From an uncultured Flavobacteriales bacterium (GTDB taxonomy: Bacteria; Bacteroidota; Bacteroidia; Flavobacteriales_G; Salibacteraceae): a stretch of 64,000 bases of DNA. The stretch is taken from the NCBI GenBank assembly GCA_943788725.1, contig CALSRJ010000001.1:742861-806860 (forward strand), in the 5' to 3' direction. The translations under genes and the position numbers were made by a program. The notes below the pieces were generated by a model. The model searched no databases. It was not told the origin of the DNA and worked only from the letters and a program-made list of their open reading frames with translations. How positions within the stretch are numbered: position 1 is the stretch's first letter; each line of letters opens with the position of its first letter. Shown one piece after another: positions 39,487 through 49,055 of the stretch.

Positions 39487-40476
39487 TTAATTATTCCAGA
39501 TCGAAGGGAGGTTTTCGCTGATCTCGATGTTTTCGAACGTACTGCTTGCACGCGAACCCACCGCCTTGGCCCAATCGGCCATCTTTCGAATGCCTTCTTC
39601 CAGTGAAGCGTAGTCCTGCTCGCCAAAAACGCGACGCACCTTCGAATGGTCAGCATAGGCGTGGACCACCTCATTACGAGGAGGCAAGTGCAATAACTTC
39701 CCCTCCGTTTGCATGGCCTCCACCACCGTACTAGCGAGTTCCTTCACGCTGTACTCTTGGTCTGCCCCAATATTAAAAACCTCGTTATAAGCACCTTCTA
39801 CATGCACAGAGCGCGCAATGATCGGCGCCACGTCATCGATGTAACTGAACGCACGCGTTTGTTCACCGTCGCCAAATACGGTAAGGTCCTTTCCTTGCAT
39901 CAACTGATTCATAAAGATCCCCACCACATTGCGGTAGCGATCCCCGATGTTTTGGTATTCGCCGTACACATTGTGCGGCCGGAAGACGATCGAGTTCAAT
40001 CCAAACATTTCGTGGGCACATTTCAGGTCCATTTCCACCGCGTACTTGGCCACGCCATAAGGATCTTCGGGTTTCGGGGTCATGTCCTCTCGCATGGGAG
40101 GGTCTTGCTCCCCATACACTGCGATGGAAGAGGTGAACACAAAACACTTCACCTTGTGCACTACAGACGCGTTGATCAAGTTAATGCTCCCGATCAAGTT
40201 GTTGTTGTAATTGAACCGTCGGATAAAATGGCTCAAGCCCTCTGCAGCATAAGCTGCCAAGTGATAGACATAATCAAATTTATGCTCTTCAAACAACCGG
40301 TCTATCAGCACATTATCCTCTACCGAACCTTTGACAAAGACAGCCCGAGGATCTACGTTGTCTTCAAATCCACCCGAAAGGTCATCGAGCACTACTGCGT
40401 CCATTCCAAGGGCCAATACGTGTTTCGTCACGTGGGCCCCGATGAATCCTGCCCCTCCTGTCACCAATGCTTTCAT
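39487..40476 (-). CDS. NAD-dependent epimerase/dehydratase (UDP-glucose 4-epimerase-like)
   Basis: MKALVTGGAGFIGAHVTKHVL; SSIAVYGEQDPPMRED; YGVAKYAVE. Confidence 0.93.
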   Translation of the reverse strand: MKALVTGGAGFIGAHVTKHVLALGMDAVVLDDLSGGFEDNVDPRAVFVKGSVEDNVLIDRLFEEHKFDYVYHLAAYAAEGLSHFIRRFNYNNNLIGSINLINASVVHKVKCFVFTSSIAVYGEQDPPMREDMTPKPEDPYGVAKYAVEMDLKCAHEMFGLNSIVFRPHNVYGEYQNIGDRYRNVVGIFMNQLMQGKDLTVFGDGEQTRAFSYIDDVAPIIARSVHVEGAYNEVFNIGADQEYSVKELASTVVEAMQTEGKLLHLPPRNEVVHAYADHSKVRRVFGEQDYASLEEGIRKMADWAKAVGSRASSTFENIEISENLPSIWNN

Positions 40477-40546
40477 AGGCTGCGTTTTGTGCGACGAAAG
40501 TACGGAATGGGGTACGTGAAACACAATCGAGAAAACAAGAAGGACT

Positions 40547-40646
40547 AGGGCGTGCAGCCCACCCTTCGGGTCGGCTACCGCGCTATCCGTTCCTACGCTT
40601 CGCCGCTTGCAGCGGCTGCAGGGTATCCACTGCTATCACTCACGCG
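40547..40646. repeat. Structured GC-rich intergenic element, candidate dispersed Bacteroidota repeat
   Basis: GGGCGTGCAGCCCACCCTTCGGGTCGGCTACCGCGCTATCCGTTCCTACGCTTCGCCGCTTGCAGCGGCTGCAGGGTATCCACTGCTATCACTCACGCG; hairpins ACCC-TTC-GGGT and GCCGCT-TGC-AGCGGC, outer GCGTG/CACGC. Confidence 0.6.
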
Positions 40647-40655
40647 AATCTTGGA

Positions 40656-41333
40656 CTAAAGCATAAACGCATCGCGTCGAATCCATCCCGTAATGCTTAC
40701 ACGCGGCTCCACAGCAGGCAATACTTCATGTAAGATCTCATCGCTTTTAAAACAAACCAAGCGCCCATGCAAGGGCGAAATGTCTTCAAAGGGACCATCC
40801 GCATGATGGATGCGCAACTCCCCACCATCACCTTCCTTCCAATGAGGATTCAAATAAGTGATGACCGAAAAGATACGGTCGCCATGGTCTCGAAATTGAT
40901 CCACATGGGGAGCGTAGAAGGAACCCTCCGGATAGACTGCAAAATGCAATTCAGTGCGCTCCAAGTGAATACGAAAAAAAGCGCGCAACCGCTCTCTGAG
41001 TTGGTCCATCACACGCCAATAGTCCAATTGCGCTTTCGTGGCTTCAGATCGATTCAGCCAACGCACTCGGTCTGACCTCACCTCTTGAATGCGCTGCTTC
41101 AAGATTCCCTTTGCAATGTGCGCAGGGGCAAATTCCCCAGCTTTATAATCAAGGATGACTTCGGTCCGCAATGCATCCAATACCGCCTTTGGCAAAACAC
41201 CGTCCGCAACCGCCCAAGAGCGCCGTTCTAACTGGCTTTCGATCGATAGGAGATCACCCGGTGCTATATTCACATTGCAAATTGACACTAAAGTTCTTTT
41301 CTGTGGAGAAACTTCGATGTTATTTTGAGACAT
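40656..41333 (-). CDS. 2OG-Fe(II) oxygenase / prolyl 4-hydroxylase-like
   Basis: ELHFAVYPEGSFYAPHVDQFRDHGDRIFSVITYLNPHWKEGDGGELRIH...GRLVCFKSDEILHEVLPAVEPRVSITGWIRRD. Confidence 0.9.
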   Translation of the reverse strand: MSQNNIEVSPQKRTLVSICNVNIAPGDLLSIESQLERRSWAVADGVLPKAVLDALRTEVILDYKAGEFAPAHIAKGILKQRIQEVRSDRVRWLNRSEATKAQLDYWRVMDQLRERLRAFFRIHLERTELHFAVYPEGSFYAPHVDQFRDHGDRIFSVITYLNPHWKEGDGGELRIHHADGPFEDISPLHGRLVCFKSDEILHEVLPAVEPRVSITGWIRRDAFML

Positions 41334-42285
41334 GGACACAAAAGACTGCATAGGAATCATCCTTCCGATGAAGAATGCTGAACTTTGGTTGGCCGACTGT
41401 CTGCACTCCGTGCATCGCCAATCCTACGCAAACTGGGAGTGTATTCTGGTAGATGATCATTCTCAAGACAACACCTTATCCATCGCACAGTCCTTCGTCG
41501 CCTCAGACGATCGATTTTGTTGCATATCCAATAAAGGAACCGGCATTGTAGACGCATTGAATACCGCCCTAAGTCATAGTCAATGTGCGTGGGTAACACG
41601 CATGGACGCAGACGACATCATGCCACCCGAAAAACTGGAGTGGATGAAAAATGCCTTGGGAAATCGAAAAGACTGCGTCGTGACAGGAAGGGTACGCTAT
41701 TTCAGTCCATCCCCAGTATCTGAAGGCTACAGAGCTTATGAAACCTGGCTCAACGAACGTGTCGATCGCCAAGACCATTGGGAATGGGTGTACCGAGAAT
41801 GTGTAATCGCAAGTGCTAATTGGCTGACGCACCGAGACAATGTTCAGTTTCCGACCGATGTGTATCCAGAAGATTACTCCTTGGTATTCGACTGGTACAG
41901 AAAGCACTTGAAGGTGATTGGAATTGACCACGTTACCCATATGTGGCGCGAACATCTCGGTCGCACGTCGCGTACATCGGCGCACTATCAGCAGCCTGCC
42001 TTCTTCAGAATGAAAACGGCACGCTTCATTGAATTAGACCGCGACCATACACGTCCGCTCGTCGTTTTAGGTGACAATGTCAAAACCGACCTTCTAAAAG
42101 AAGAACTCGAAAGCATAGGGGAATCTCCCGTGCAGATTGACCGCACCGAAGTCAAGAGGATGGATTCGGTCGTCAATCCGCAGGTTCTTGTCGGCGTCTA
42201 CCCCGCTCCTGTTGATCGACTTCGCTTAGAAGAATGGTTGACTGCAAAGGGGTTGAAAATGGGCGTTGATTGGTTTTATACGTGA
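41332..42285 (+). CDS. Glycosyltransferase family 2
   Basis: IGIILPMKNAELWLADCLHSVHRQSYANWECILVDDHSQDNTLSIAQSF...WVTRMDADDIMPPEKLEW. Confidence 0.93.
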   Translation: MDTKDCIGIILPMKNAELWLADCLHSVHRQSYANWECILVDDHSQDNTLSIAQSFVASDDRFCCISNKGTGIVDALNTALSHSQCAWVTRMDADDIMPPEKLEWMKNALGNRKDCVVTGRVRYFSPSPVSEGYRAYETWLNERVDRQDHWEWVYRECVIASANWLTHRDNVQFPTDVYPEDYSLVFDWYRKHLKVIGIDHVTHMWREHLGRTSRTSAHYQQPAFFRMKTARFIELDRDHTRPLVVLGDNVKTDLLKEELESIGESPVQIDRTEVKRMDSVVNPQVLVGVYPAPVDRLRLEEWLTAKGLKMGVDWFYT

Positions 42286-42354
42286 AGGATTCCGACCCTT
42301 TCCGCAGAAGCAGCTTCAGCCAATAAGAATTCCATTTCTTTGCAACTACCGATG

Positions 42355-42627
42355 ATGCGAACACTACTCAGCATATTTCTGGTCTTCAACCTGATGAACC
42401 TATCCATAGAGGTTTGGGGGTCATCCGTCTTATTGGTTGAAATCAATGAAGAGGTAGAGCACATCATTGAGGATCCGCTTGCCAATGAAGCGCTGATGCT
42501 GGACGACCATTCCGCCCTGTTCGCCTCTCAGCTTTGGCTGACCGATTATCGCAACCTTCACATCGATGAGTTCTCTCAATGTTGCGATTTCTTTGAGATC
42601 GATTCGCCTCCTCCCGATTTAGGCTAG
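42355..42627 (+). CDS. Small secreted hypothetical protein
   Basis: Signal-peptide-like MRTLLSIFLVFNLMNLSIEVWG; 90 aa; precedes the SulP gene. Confidence 0.5.
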   Translation: MRTLLSIFLVFNLMNLSIEVWGSSVLLVEINEEVEHIIEDPLANEALMLDDHSALFASQLWLTDYRNLHIDEFSQCCDFFEIDSPPPDLG

Positions 42628-42699
42628 TTCTAACGAGCGTAGATGCTCAGGCAATCTACACGAATCAGTTTCTCATCGTTCAAGCATCAATTTTTACAC

Positions 42700-44343
42700 A
42701 TGTTCAAACATTTCTCCAAAGACCTGCCCGCAGGCATCATCGTATTTCTAGTCGCCGTTCCACTTTGTCTTGGCATTGCTTTGGCCTCTGGCGCACCGCT
42801 CTTTTCTGGTATCATAGCCGGTATTGTGGGCGGTATTGTGGTCGGCGCGATCAGTGGTTCCACCTTGGGTGTCAGCGGCCCCGCCGCCGGCTTAGCCGTA
42901 ATTGTTGCGGATGCCATCATCAGGCTGGGCACCAACAGTGAAGGTATCTTCAGCATGGAGGTTGGATTTCCATTATTCTTAACAGCAGTCGTGATCGGCG
43001 GAGTAATTCAAATCGGATTGGCCTTTGCGCGAGCAGGAATCATCGGCTACTTTTTCCCCAACTCTGTGATCAAAGGCATGCTTTCCGCCATTGGCATTAT
43101 CATCATTCTCAAGCAGATCCCCCATGCTTTAGGCCATGACGTGATTGCAGAAGGACTGGACAGTTTTTGGCAAAAAGACGGCGAAAACACCTTCACCGAA
43201 CTCTGGGTCGCGATGGGCGATATCAACCCCGCGGCACTGATTGTCACGTTGTTATCGCTCGGCATTCTCATTCTCTGGGAGCAAGGGTTTATGAAGCGCA
43301 TTAAAGTCTTTCAAATCATCCAAGGCCCATTGGTGGTGGTAGTGCTAGGCATTGTGGCAAGCAATCTATTTGTCGCCGTCGAAGGCTTCTCCTTCGCCCA
43401 GGATGAAATGGTCGGCCTTCCTATCGCCTCAGAAGAAGGAGGGTTCTTAGCATTGCTCACCTTCCCAGATTGGAGCGGGCTTTTCGTGAAGGAAGTCTGG
43501 GTCATGGGATTTACCATCGCAGTCGTAGCCAGCTTAGAGACCTTGCTATGTGTGGAAGCAACCGACAAGCTCGACCCAGAAAAAAGCGTCACTCCTACCA
43601 ACCGTGAACTGATTGCACAAGGCACAGGAAATATCGTATCTGGTTTGATCGGTGGTCTGCCCATCACGCAAGTCATTGTACGGAGTTCAGCCAACATACA
43701 ATCCGGTGGTAAAACGAAATTGTCGGCCATTCTACATGGCTTTTTACTCGTTTTCACGGTATTGGCCATTCCAGAGGTGATGAACATGATCCCGCTCTCA
43801 AGTTTAGCTGCCATTCTATTCTTGGTTGGGTACAAACTAGCGAAGCCTTCCATCTTTGTACAGATGAGCAAGCAAGGAAAATCTCAATTCATCACCTTCA
43901 TGATTACAGTGCTCAGCATCGTCTTCACAGACTTGCTCCTCGGCATTTCGATTGGATTGGCTGTGGGCATCTTCATGATCCTCTACAAGAACTACAGCGT
44001 TCCCTTCTCGTTTTCAGAAAAAATTGACCCCGGGAAACCGATCGAGATCAAGTTGTCGGAAAACGTCACGTTTTTGAACAAAGCAAGTTTGATGCAAGCC
44101 CTAAAAGTCATTCCAGATGGCAGCGAGGTGATCATTGACGCTACCCAATCGCATTACATCCACCCCGACATCATCGAAATCATTCACGATTTCATGGACC
44201 ATAGTAAAGTCCATGGTACCGCAGTGAAAGTGATTGGCGATTTTGACGAAGTGAACTTTAACCATCTGGAGTATTTCATGCACAAAGTCTCCAAGGATGA
44301 TAAGCCCAAAACGCCGTACTTAGAATCCGTTTTGAAGAATTGA
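42700..44343 (+). CDS. SulP family inorganic anion transporter with STAS domain
   Basis: FSKDLPAGIIVFLVAVPLCLGIALASGAPLFSGIIAGIVGGIVVGAISGSTLGVSGPAAGL; GGLPITQVIVRSSANIQSGGKTKLSAILHG; C-terminal STAS-like region. Confidence 0.95.
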   Translation: MFKHFSKDLPAGIIVFLVAVPLCLGIALASGAPLFSGIIAGIVGGIVVGAISGSTLGVSGPAAGLAVIVADAIIRLGTNSEGIFSMEVGFPLFLTAVVIGGVIQIGLAFARAGIIGYFFPNSVIKGMLSAIGIIIILKQIPHALGHDVIAEGLDSFWQKDGENTFTELWVAMGDINPAALIVTLLSLGILILWEQGFMKRIKVFQIIQGPLVVVVLGIVASNLFVAVEGFSFAQDEMVGLPIASEEGGFLALLTFPDWSGLFVKEVWVMGFTIAVVASLETLLCVEATDKLDPEKSVTPTNRELIAQGTGNIVSGLIGGLPITQVIVRSSANIQSGGKTKLSAILHGFLLVFTVLAIPEVMNMIPLSSLAAILFLVGYKLAKPSIFVQMSKQGKSQFITFMITVLSIVFTDLLLGISIGLAVGIFMILYKNYSVPFSFSEKIDPGKPIEIKLSENVTFLNKASLMQALKVIPDGSEVIIDATQSHYIHPDIIEIIHDFMDHSKVHGTAVKVIGDFDEVNFNHLEYFMHKVSKDDKPKTPYLESVLKN

Positions 44344-44350
44344 CCCACCA

Positions 44351-44380
44351 AAAAGGGCCGCTCATGCGGCCCTTTTCTTT
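44351..44380. terminator. Bidirectional Rho-independent terminator
   Basis: AAAAGGGCCGC-TCAT-GCGGCCCTTTT between convergent SulP and carbonic anhydrase genes. Confidence 0.85.
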
Positions 44381-44395
44381 GCTGTATTATCCAGA

Positions 44396-45022
44396 TTAAT
44401 CCAATCTATAAATCTCCATGATCTTCTGGAGAATGTGGGGGAAGTCAATCTTCAAATCGATAATGTTTCCCGAGCTCAAGTCAAACACCCAACCGTGCAC
44501 GGTCAAATTTCTCTCACGATATGCCTTCTGTACCACTGATGTCTTGATCACATTGACACATTGTTCCTGAACATTCAATTCAACCAATCGATTGTATTTA
44601 TCATGCTCGACCTCGATGTCATTCAATTCAGCACTGTGGATGCGATATACATCTCGGATGTTTCTCAACCAAGGATTGAGAATGCCCAAGTCGGCAGATT
44701 GCATAGCCGCTTTTACCCCACCGCAATTGTAATGGCCGCAGACTACCACATGGTTGACCTTTAAATGTGTAACCGCATAATCAATTACCGACATCACATT
44801 TAAATCGGTATTAGGTACCATGTTAGCAATGTTCCTATGCACGAAAGCATCACCGGGGCTGATTCCCATAATCTCTTCTGCAGTCACCCGGCTATCACTG
44901 CATCCGATGTACAATATCTCAGGTGATTGTCCTTTTGCTAGGTTTTCGAAATAGTGCTCATCTACGTTTAGCTTCTCTTTAACCCAAGCCTTGTTGTTCT
45001 CAAAAATCTGTTCAATATTCAT
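44396..45022 (-). CDS. can: Beta-class carbonic anhydrase
   Basis: YIGCSDSRVTAEEIMGISPGDAFVHRNIANMV...VNHVVVCGHYNCGGVKAAM zinc-site motifs. Confidence 0.95.
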   Translation of the reverse strand: MNIEQIFENNKAWVKEKLNVDEHYFENLAKGQSPEILYIGCSDSRVTAEEIMGISPGDAFVHRNIANMVPNTDLNVMSVIDYAVTHLKVNHVVVCGHYNCGGVKAAMQSADLGILNPWLRNIRDVYRIHSAELNDIEVEHDKYNRLVELNVQEQCVNVIKTSVVQKAYRERNLTVHGWVFDLSSGNIIDLKIDFPHILQKIMEIYRLD

Positions 45023-45161
45023 AGTTCTGTTGGCTTTAACTCCTTCCAAAGATGTATCCTGAAGATGTATATCACAAATTAGAAGCTCCTTTGATCAAAT
45101 TTTAGGTGATTCGTAGGATTACGTAGATTCGACATTCTACCTACCTAGACCCATCAATCGA

Positions 45162-46502
45162 ATGGAAATGAGAATACAACAACGAATTTTCAAATCTCTT
45201 TTTCTCGGAGGACTGCTACTTCTGTCCTATTTGTCGCATTCCCAAGCAACCATACCACCGGTCAAGTACGACCTCAATTCGGATGGCTCACAATATGTGC
45301 GCTTTACCGGACTCAATCAAATATGGCTTCGACATACGGAGCTGAATCCTGGTTCAACACTGTTCGGTAATCCAGTGCAAAGCATGACCGATATAGGCAT
45401 CCGTCGGCTTCGCTTTCAACTGATCGCGCAGCTGACCGACCGCGTGTTCTTTTACGCACAGTTTGGCCAAAACAACTTCTCCTTTCTTCAACCCAGGTAC
45501 ACCAGCTCCTTCTTTCACGATGCAATCACCGAGCTAAAAGTGCATGCCGAACACATCTCGTTAGGAGCGGGACTCACTGGATGGAACGGATTGAGTAGGT
45601 ATGCCACACCTAGTATTGGAAGTATGCTCACATTAGACGCCCCACTTTATCAGCAAGCCACTAATGGTCAAAGTGATCAGTTTCTTCGAAAATTGAGCCT
45701 CTACGCCAAGGGACAAGTAGGTATACTCGACTATAGGTTAGCAGTCAGTAAGCCACTGGCTGTTCAAAATGCTACGGGTGGTGCTCCTCTGCTCAACCCA
45801 GATAGAAGCACCTTCAATACTGAACCCACTGAATTTCAATACCAAGGCTACTTTAAGCTTCATTTGCTCGATATAGAATCCAACCTGACTCCCTATAACG
45901 TTGGGACGTACTTAGGCCAAAAACGAATGCTCACCCTCGGGGCAGGGTTTATTCAACAAAGCAACGCGATGTGGAAATCCAATTCCAATGGTGACACAAA
46001 TCGTACAAATCTCTTACTCATTGGGGCAGACATCTTTTTAGACCTTCCGATCAATGAAGTCCAGAGCGTGATATACACCTTTTATGGCGCGTACACTTTC
46101 TATGAGTTTGGACAAGGTTATGTGCGCAATGTGGGGGTCATGAACATGGCCAATGGCACGAACGGTCAGGGCACCTTCAATGGTTCAGGCAATGCATTTC
46201 CCATGATTGGTACAGGCAACAGTCTCTATCTGCAAACTGGAATCGCTTTTGGCAAGAATGTGATCACAGAGGGAGGGAAACTACAGCCGTACGCTGCAGC
46301 CCAGTATTCCGTGTTTCGTGGACTGGATGCTCCAATGCTCATGGCAGAGGGAGGTCTGAATTGGTACATCAATGGCACGCATGATTCTAAGGTGAGTGTC
46401 AATTACCAAAGCCGGCCCGTTTTTGAGGCCGATGAAGAAGGCCAATTGGTGGAAGGTGCACGGCGAGGCATGCTTCAATTGCAGTACCAAATCAGCTTTT
46501 AA
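45162..46502 (+). CDS. Outer-membrane porin-like beta-barrel protein
   Basis: Signal peptide, aromatic-rich alternating strands (VFFYAQFGQNNFSF; YTFYGAYTFYEFGQGYVRN), terminal LQLQYQISF. Confidence 0.75.
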   Translation: MEMRIQQRIFKSLFLGGLLLLSYLSHSQATIPPVKYDLNSDGSQYVRFTGLNQIWLRHTELNPGSTLFGNPVQSMTDIGIRRLRFQLIAQLTDRVFFYAQFGQNNFSFLQPRYTSSFFHDAITELKVHAEHISLGAGLTGWNGLSRYATPSIGSMLTLDAPLYQQATNGQSDQFLRKLSLYAKGQVGILDYRLAVSKPLAVQNATGGAPLLNPDRSTFNTEPTEFQYQGYFKLHLLDIESNLTPYNVGTYLGQKRMLTLGAGFIQQSNAMWKSNSNGDTNRTNLLLIGADIFLDLPINEVQSVIYTFYGAYTFYEFGQGYVRNVGVMNMANGTNGQGTFNGSGNAFPMIGTGNSLYLQTGIAFGKNVITEGGKLQPYAAAQYSVFRGLDAPMLMAEGGLNWYINGTHDSKVSVNYQSRPVFEADEEGQLVEGARRGMLQLQYQISF

Positions 46503-46574
46503 ACGGGTGATGCACTAACGAGAGACGAGTCACCGAGGCGTTGGCATCATCCTTTCCGCTATTTTCACCTCCAA

Positions 46575-47390
46575 ATGTCAAAAGAAGCAGCATACATCCT
46601 GGGCACCCACAATGAGGAATTAGACCGCCTTGGGTTTCAACATCGTGTTTGGGCAGATGCGGCGCACGCGCTGTGGCACAAGGCCAACATTCGGGGCGGA
46701 CAGCACGTATTGGACCTCGGTTGCGGCCCTGGTTTTGCTTCGTTTGACCTTGCGGGAATCGTGGGGCACGACGGTTTGCTGACCGGTATTGACAGATCAG
46801 CGGAATACATAGACTACGCACAACAAAAATCAGCGGCAAGCGGGGTGCAGAATACACGCTTCGTGCATTCAAATTTTGCTGAAATGGAGCTCGGGAAGGA
46901 GCAATTTGATGCCGCTTATGCGCGCTGGGTCTTCTCTTGGATTACCAATGTAGATGAAACCATTGCCAAAGTAGCAGCATCATTGAAACCCGGAGGCGTC
47001 TTTGCCGTACAGGAATACTTGCAATGGGGAACCTTTCGCATGATCCCCGAACATCCTGACGTGAGGGTGATGATTGAAGCTTGTCGCGAAAGTTGGCGTT
47101 TGATGGACAGCGAAATTGACATTGGCCGGACGCTTACCGAGCGTTTTGAGAAGGCCGGATTATCGATCACGCATGTAGCACCGTTAGAGCGAACGGCACG
47201 GGTCGACAGCCTGACTTGGCAATGGCCCACCGGATTCTTACGCATTTACGCCAAACAACTGATGGCTTTGGGACTGATTACCCAAGATCAGCTGGATCGT
47301 TACCTCGTTGTGCTTCCTGAGATCGAACAACAAAACAGCGCATTTCTGGTAACACCTCTGATGGTAGAAATCATTGGGGTAAAACATTAA
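46575..47390 (+). CDS. Class I SAM-dependent methyltransferase
   Basis: GGQHVLDLGCGPGFASFDLAGIVGHDGLLTGIDRSAEYIDYA. Confidence 0.93.
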   Translation: MSKEAAYILGTHNEELDRLGFQHRVWADAAHALWHKANIRGGQHVLDLGCGPGFASFDLAGIVGHDGLLTGIDRSAEYIDYAQQKSAASGVQNTRFVHSNFAEMELGKEQFDAAYARWVFSWITNVDETIAKVAASLKPGGVFAVQEYLQWGTFRMIPEHPDVRVMIEACRESWRLMDSEIDIGRTLTERFEKAGLSITHVAPLERTARVDSLTWQWPTGFLRIYAKQLMALGLITQDQLDRYLVVLPEIEQQNSAFLVTPLMVEIIGVKH

Positions 47391-47416
47391 TTCCAGCTAA
47401 TTTTCAACCTCCTATC

Positions 47417-47821
47417 ATGGATCTGAACCACGAACAGAAATTGAGTCTTTTGCATCAGCTCATCCGCATTGCGGGTGCAGACGGCGAACATCGCGATGAG
47501 GAATACGACATGCTTCACGTGGTTGCCCAGCACCTTCAAGTAGAACCGATGGATATGGAATCCTTGTTCTCCGTTAGGGTGGATGATCAACCACCCAAAG
47601 AAGAGTCGCGCCGAATAGTGGTCTTTTATCACATGCTGCGTATGGTATGGGCCGATGGAGAGTTTGACCCTGATGAAGAAGTCTTATTGAGAGAATTAGG
47701 GGCCAAGCTCGGCTTGCGTTTGCAAGCGATCGACACGACCATCATGCGTTCAAAAATCTATCCGAATGGAAACATTCCAGAATCGGAATTTCTTCAGATC
47801 TTTTTGCTGCACCACAACTGA
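47417..47821 (+). CDS. TerB-like (DjlA N-terminal-like) protein
   Basis: LLHQLIRIAGADGEHRDEEYDMLHVVAQHL...VFYHMLRMVWADGEFDPDEEVLLRELG. Confidence 0.75.
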   Translation: MDLNHEQKLSLLHQLIRIAGADGEHRDEEYDMLHVVAQHLQVEPMDMESLFSVRVDDQPPKEESRRIVVFYHMLRMVWADGEFDPDEEVLLRELGAKLGLRLQAIDTTIMRSKIYPNGNIPESEFLQIFLLHHN

Positions 47822-47926
47822 AGCTTCATCACCCCGATGCGCCGTAGGGATTGACCATACCCCGCTCCTCCTTCTCGCACAAAATCGGAGGAGGCATGTT
47901 ATACTTTCGTTCACATAAATTCACTC

Positions 47927-49042
47927 ATGCGTATGCTGAAATACACCGTCATTTCGCTACTTTCTTTGGTGGCTGTAGGGTTCGTTACCGCCCTCATCAT
48001 CTTGCAATTGCCTCAATTCGGAACCAAACCAGAGGGAGCACACCTCGAAGCATTAAAGCGCTCTGCTCAACACAACGGAGAGGTTTTCGTCAATAAAAAA
48101 GGTGCCGATGTTGACATGGGAGGACGCACGTTGATCAATGTCATCAAGGCGTACATGAATGCTCCAGAAGGACGGCATGCAGATTCGTTGCCTATCCTCC
48201 ATCCAGATCCGGCAGATGTGGCAGAGGATACCATTGGCGAATACCATCTGACGTGGTTTGGTCATTCTTCCTTCCTCTTGGAAGTGGACAATAAAAACAT
48301 CCTTTTGGATCCAATGCTCGGTCCAGCCGCAGCTCCTTTTAGTTTTCAGGTTAGGCGCTTTAGTCAAGACCTGCCAATCACCATGGAAAACCTTCCCGTA
48401 ATCGATGCGGTAATTTTCTCTCACGACCACTACGATCACCTGGATCATACGACCATCCTCGCCATAAAAGACAAAGTCAAACATTTCTATGTTCCACTCG
48501 GACTGAAGGGCCACCTTACAGGCTGGGGAGTAGATCCCGAGGCAGTGACCGAATTAGATTGGTGGGAAGAGGTGAAGGTGGATAACGTCCGTCTCGCCTG
48601 CACGCCTTCCCAGCATTTTTCCGGACGCGGTCTCACCGACCGAAATGCAACTTTGTGGTGTTCGTGGGTCATCACTACTCCAGAACAAAACGTCTACTTC
48701 AGCGGCGACTCCGGATATTTCAATGGGTTCAAATCCATCGGAGAGAAATACGGTCCTTTTGACCTGGCCTTGATTGAATGTGGTCAGTACAACGATCTTT
48801 GGCAGGCCGTCCATATGCTTCCAGAACAATCTGCACAAGCTGCGGTAGATCTGAATGCCAGGGCGATGATTCCAATCCACTGGGGAATGTTCGAATTGGC
48901 ATTACACCCTTGGAAAGAACCAGCAGAGCGCGTCACGGTGAAAGCCAAAGAATTGGGCATGCCTTTACTAACCCCGATGATCGGTGAACGTCTTGCTATT
49001 AGAGAAAAGCTAACTACTGAAGCTTGGTGGAATGCTTATTGA
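47927..49042 (+). CDS. MBL-fold metallohydrolase (NAPE-PLD/UlaG-like)
   Basis: YHLTWFGHSSFLLEVDNKNILLDPMLG...VIFSHDHYDHLDHTTI...SQHFSGRGLTDRNATLWCSWVI...YFSGDSGYF. Confidence 0.93.
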   Translation: MRMLKYTVISLLSLVAVGFVTALIILQLPQFGTKPEGAHLEALKRSAQHNGEVFVNKKGADVDMGGRTLINVIKAYMNAPEGRHADSLPILHPDPADVAEDTIGEYHLTWFGHSSFLLEVDNKNILLDPMLGPAAAPFSFQVRRFSQDLPITMENLPVIDAVIFSHDHYDHLDHTTILAIKDKVKHFYVPLGLKGHLTGWGVDPEAVTELDWWEEVKVDNVRLACTPSQHFSGRGLTDRNATLWCSWVITTPEQNVYFSGDSGYFNGFKSIGEKYGPFDLALIECGQYNDLWQAVHMLPEQSAQAAVDLNARAMIPIHWGMFELALHPWKEPAERVTVKAKELGMPLLTPMIGERLAIREKLTTEAWWNAY

Positions 49043-49055
49043 TGAAAGACGCAGA

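Noticed and set aside
39709-40548. 279-aa plus ORF
   Set aside because: Antisense to the NAD-dependent epimerase; composition of an antisense frame.
43311-43871. 186-aa minus ORF
   Set aside because: Antisense to the SulP transporter with no family match.
47866-47896. CTCCTCC...GGAGGAGG inverted repeat after the terB-like gene
   Set aside because: Long loop and no T-tract; could be a weak terminator but not supportable alone.
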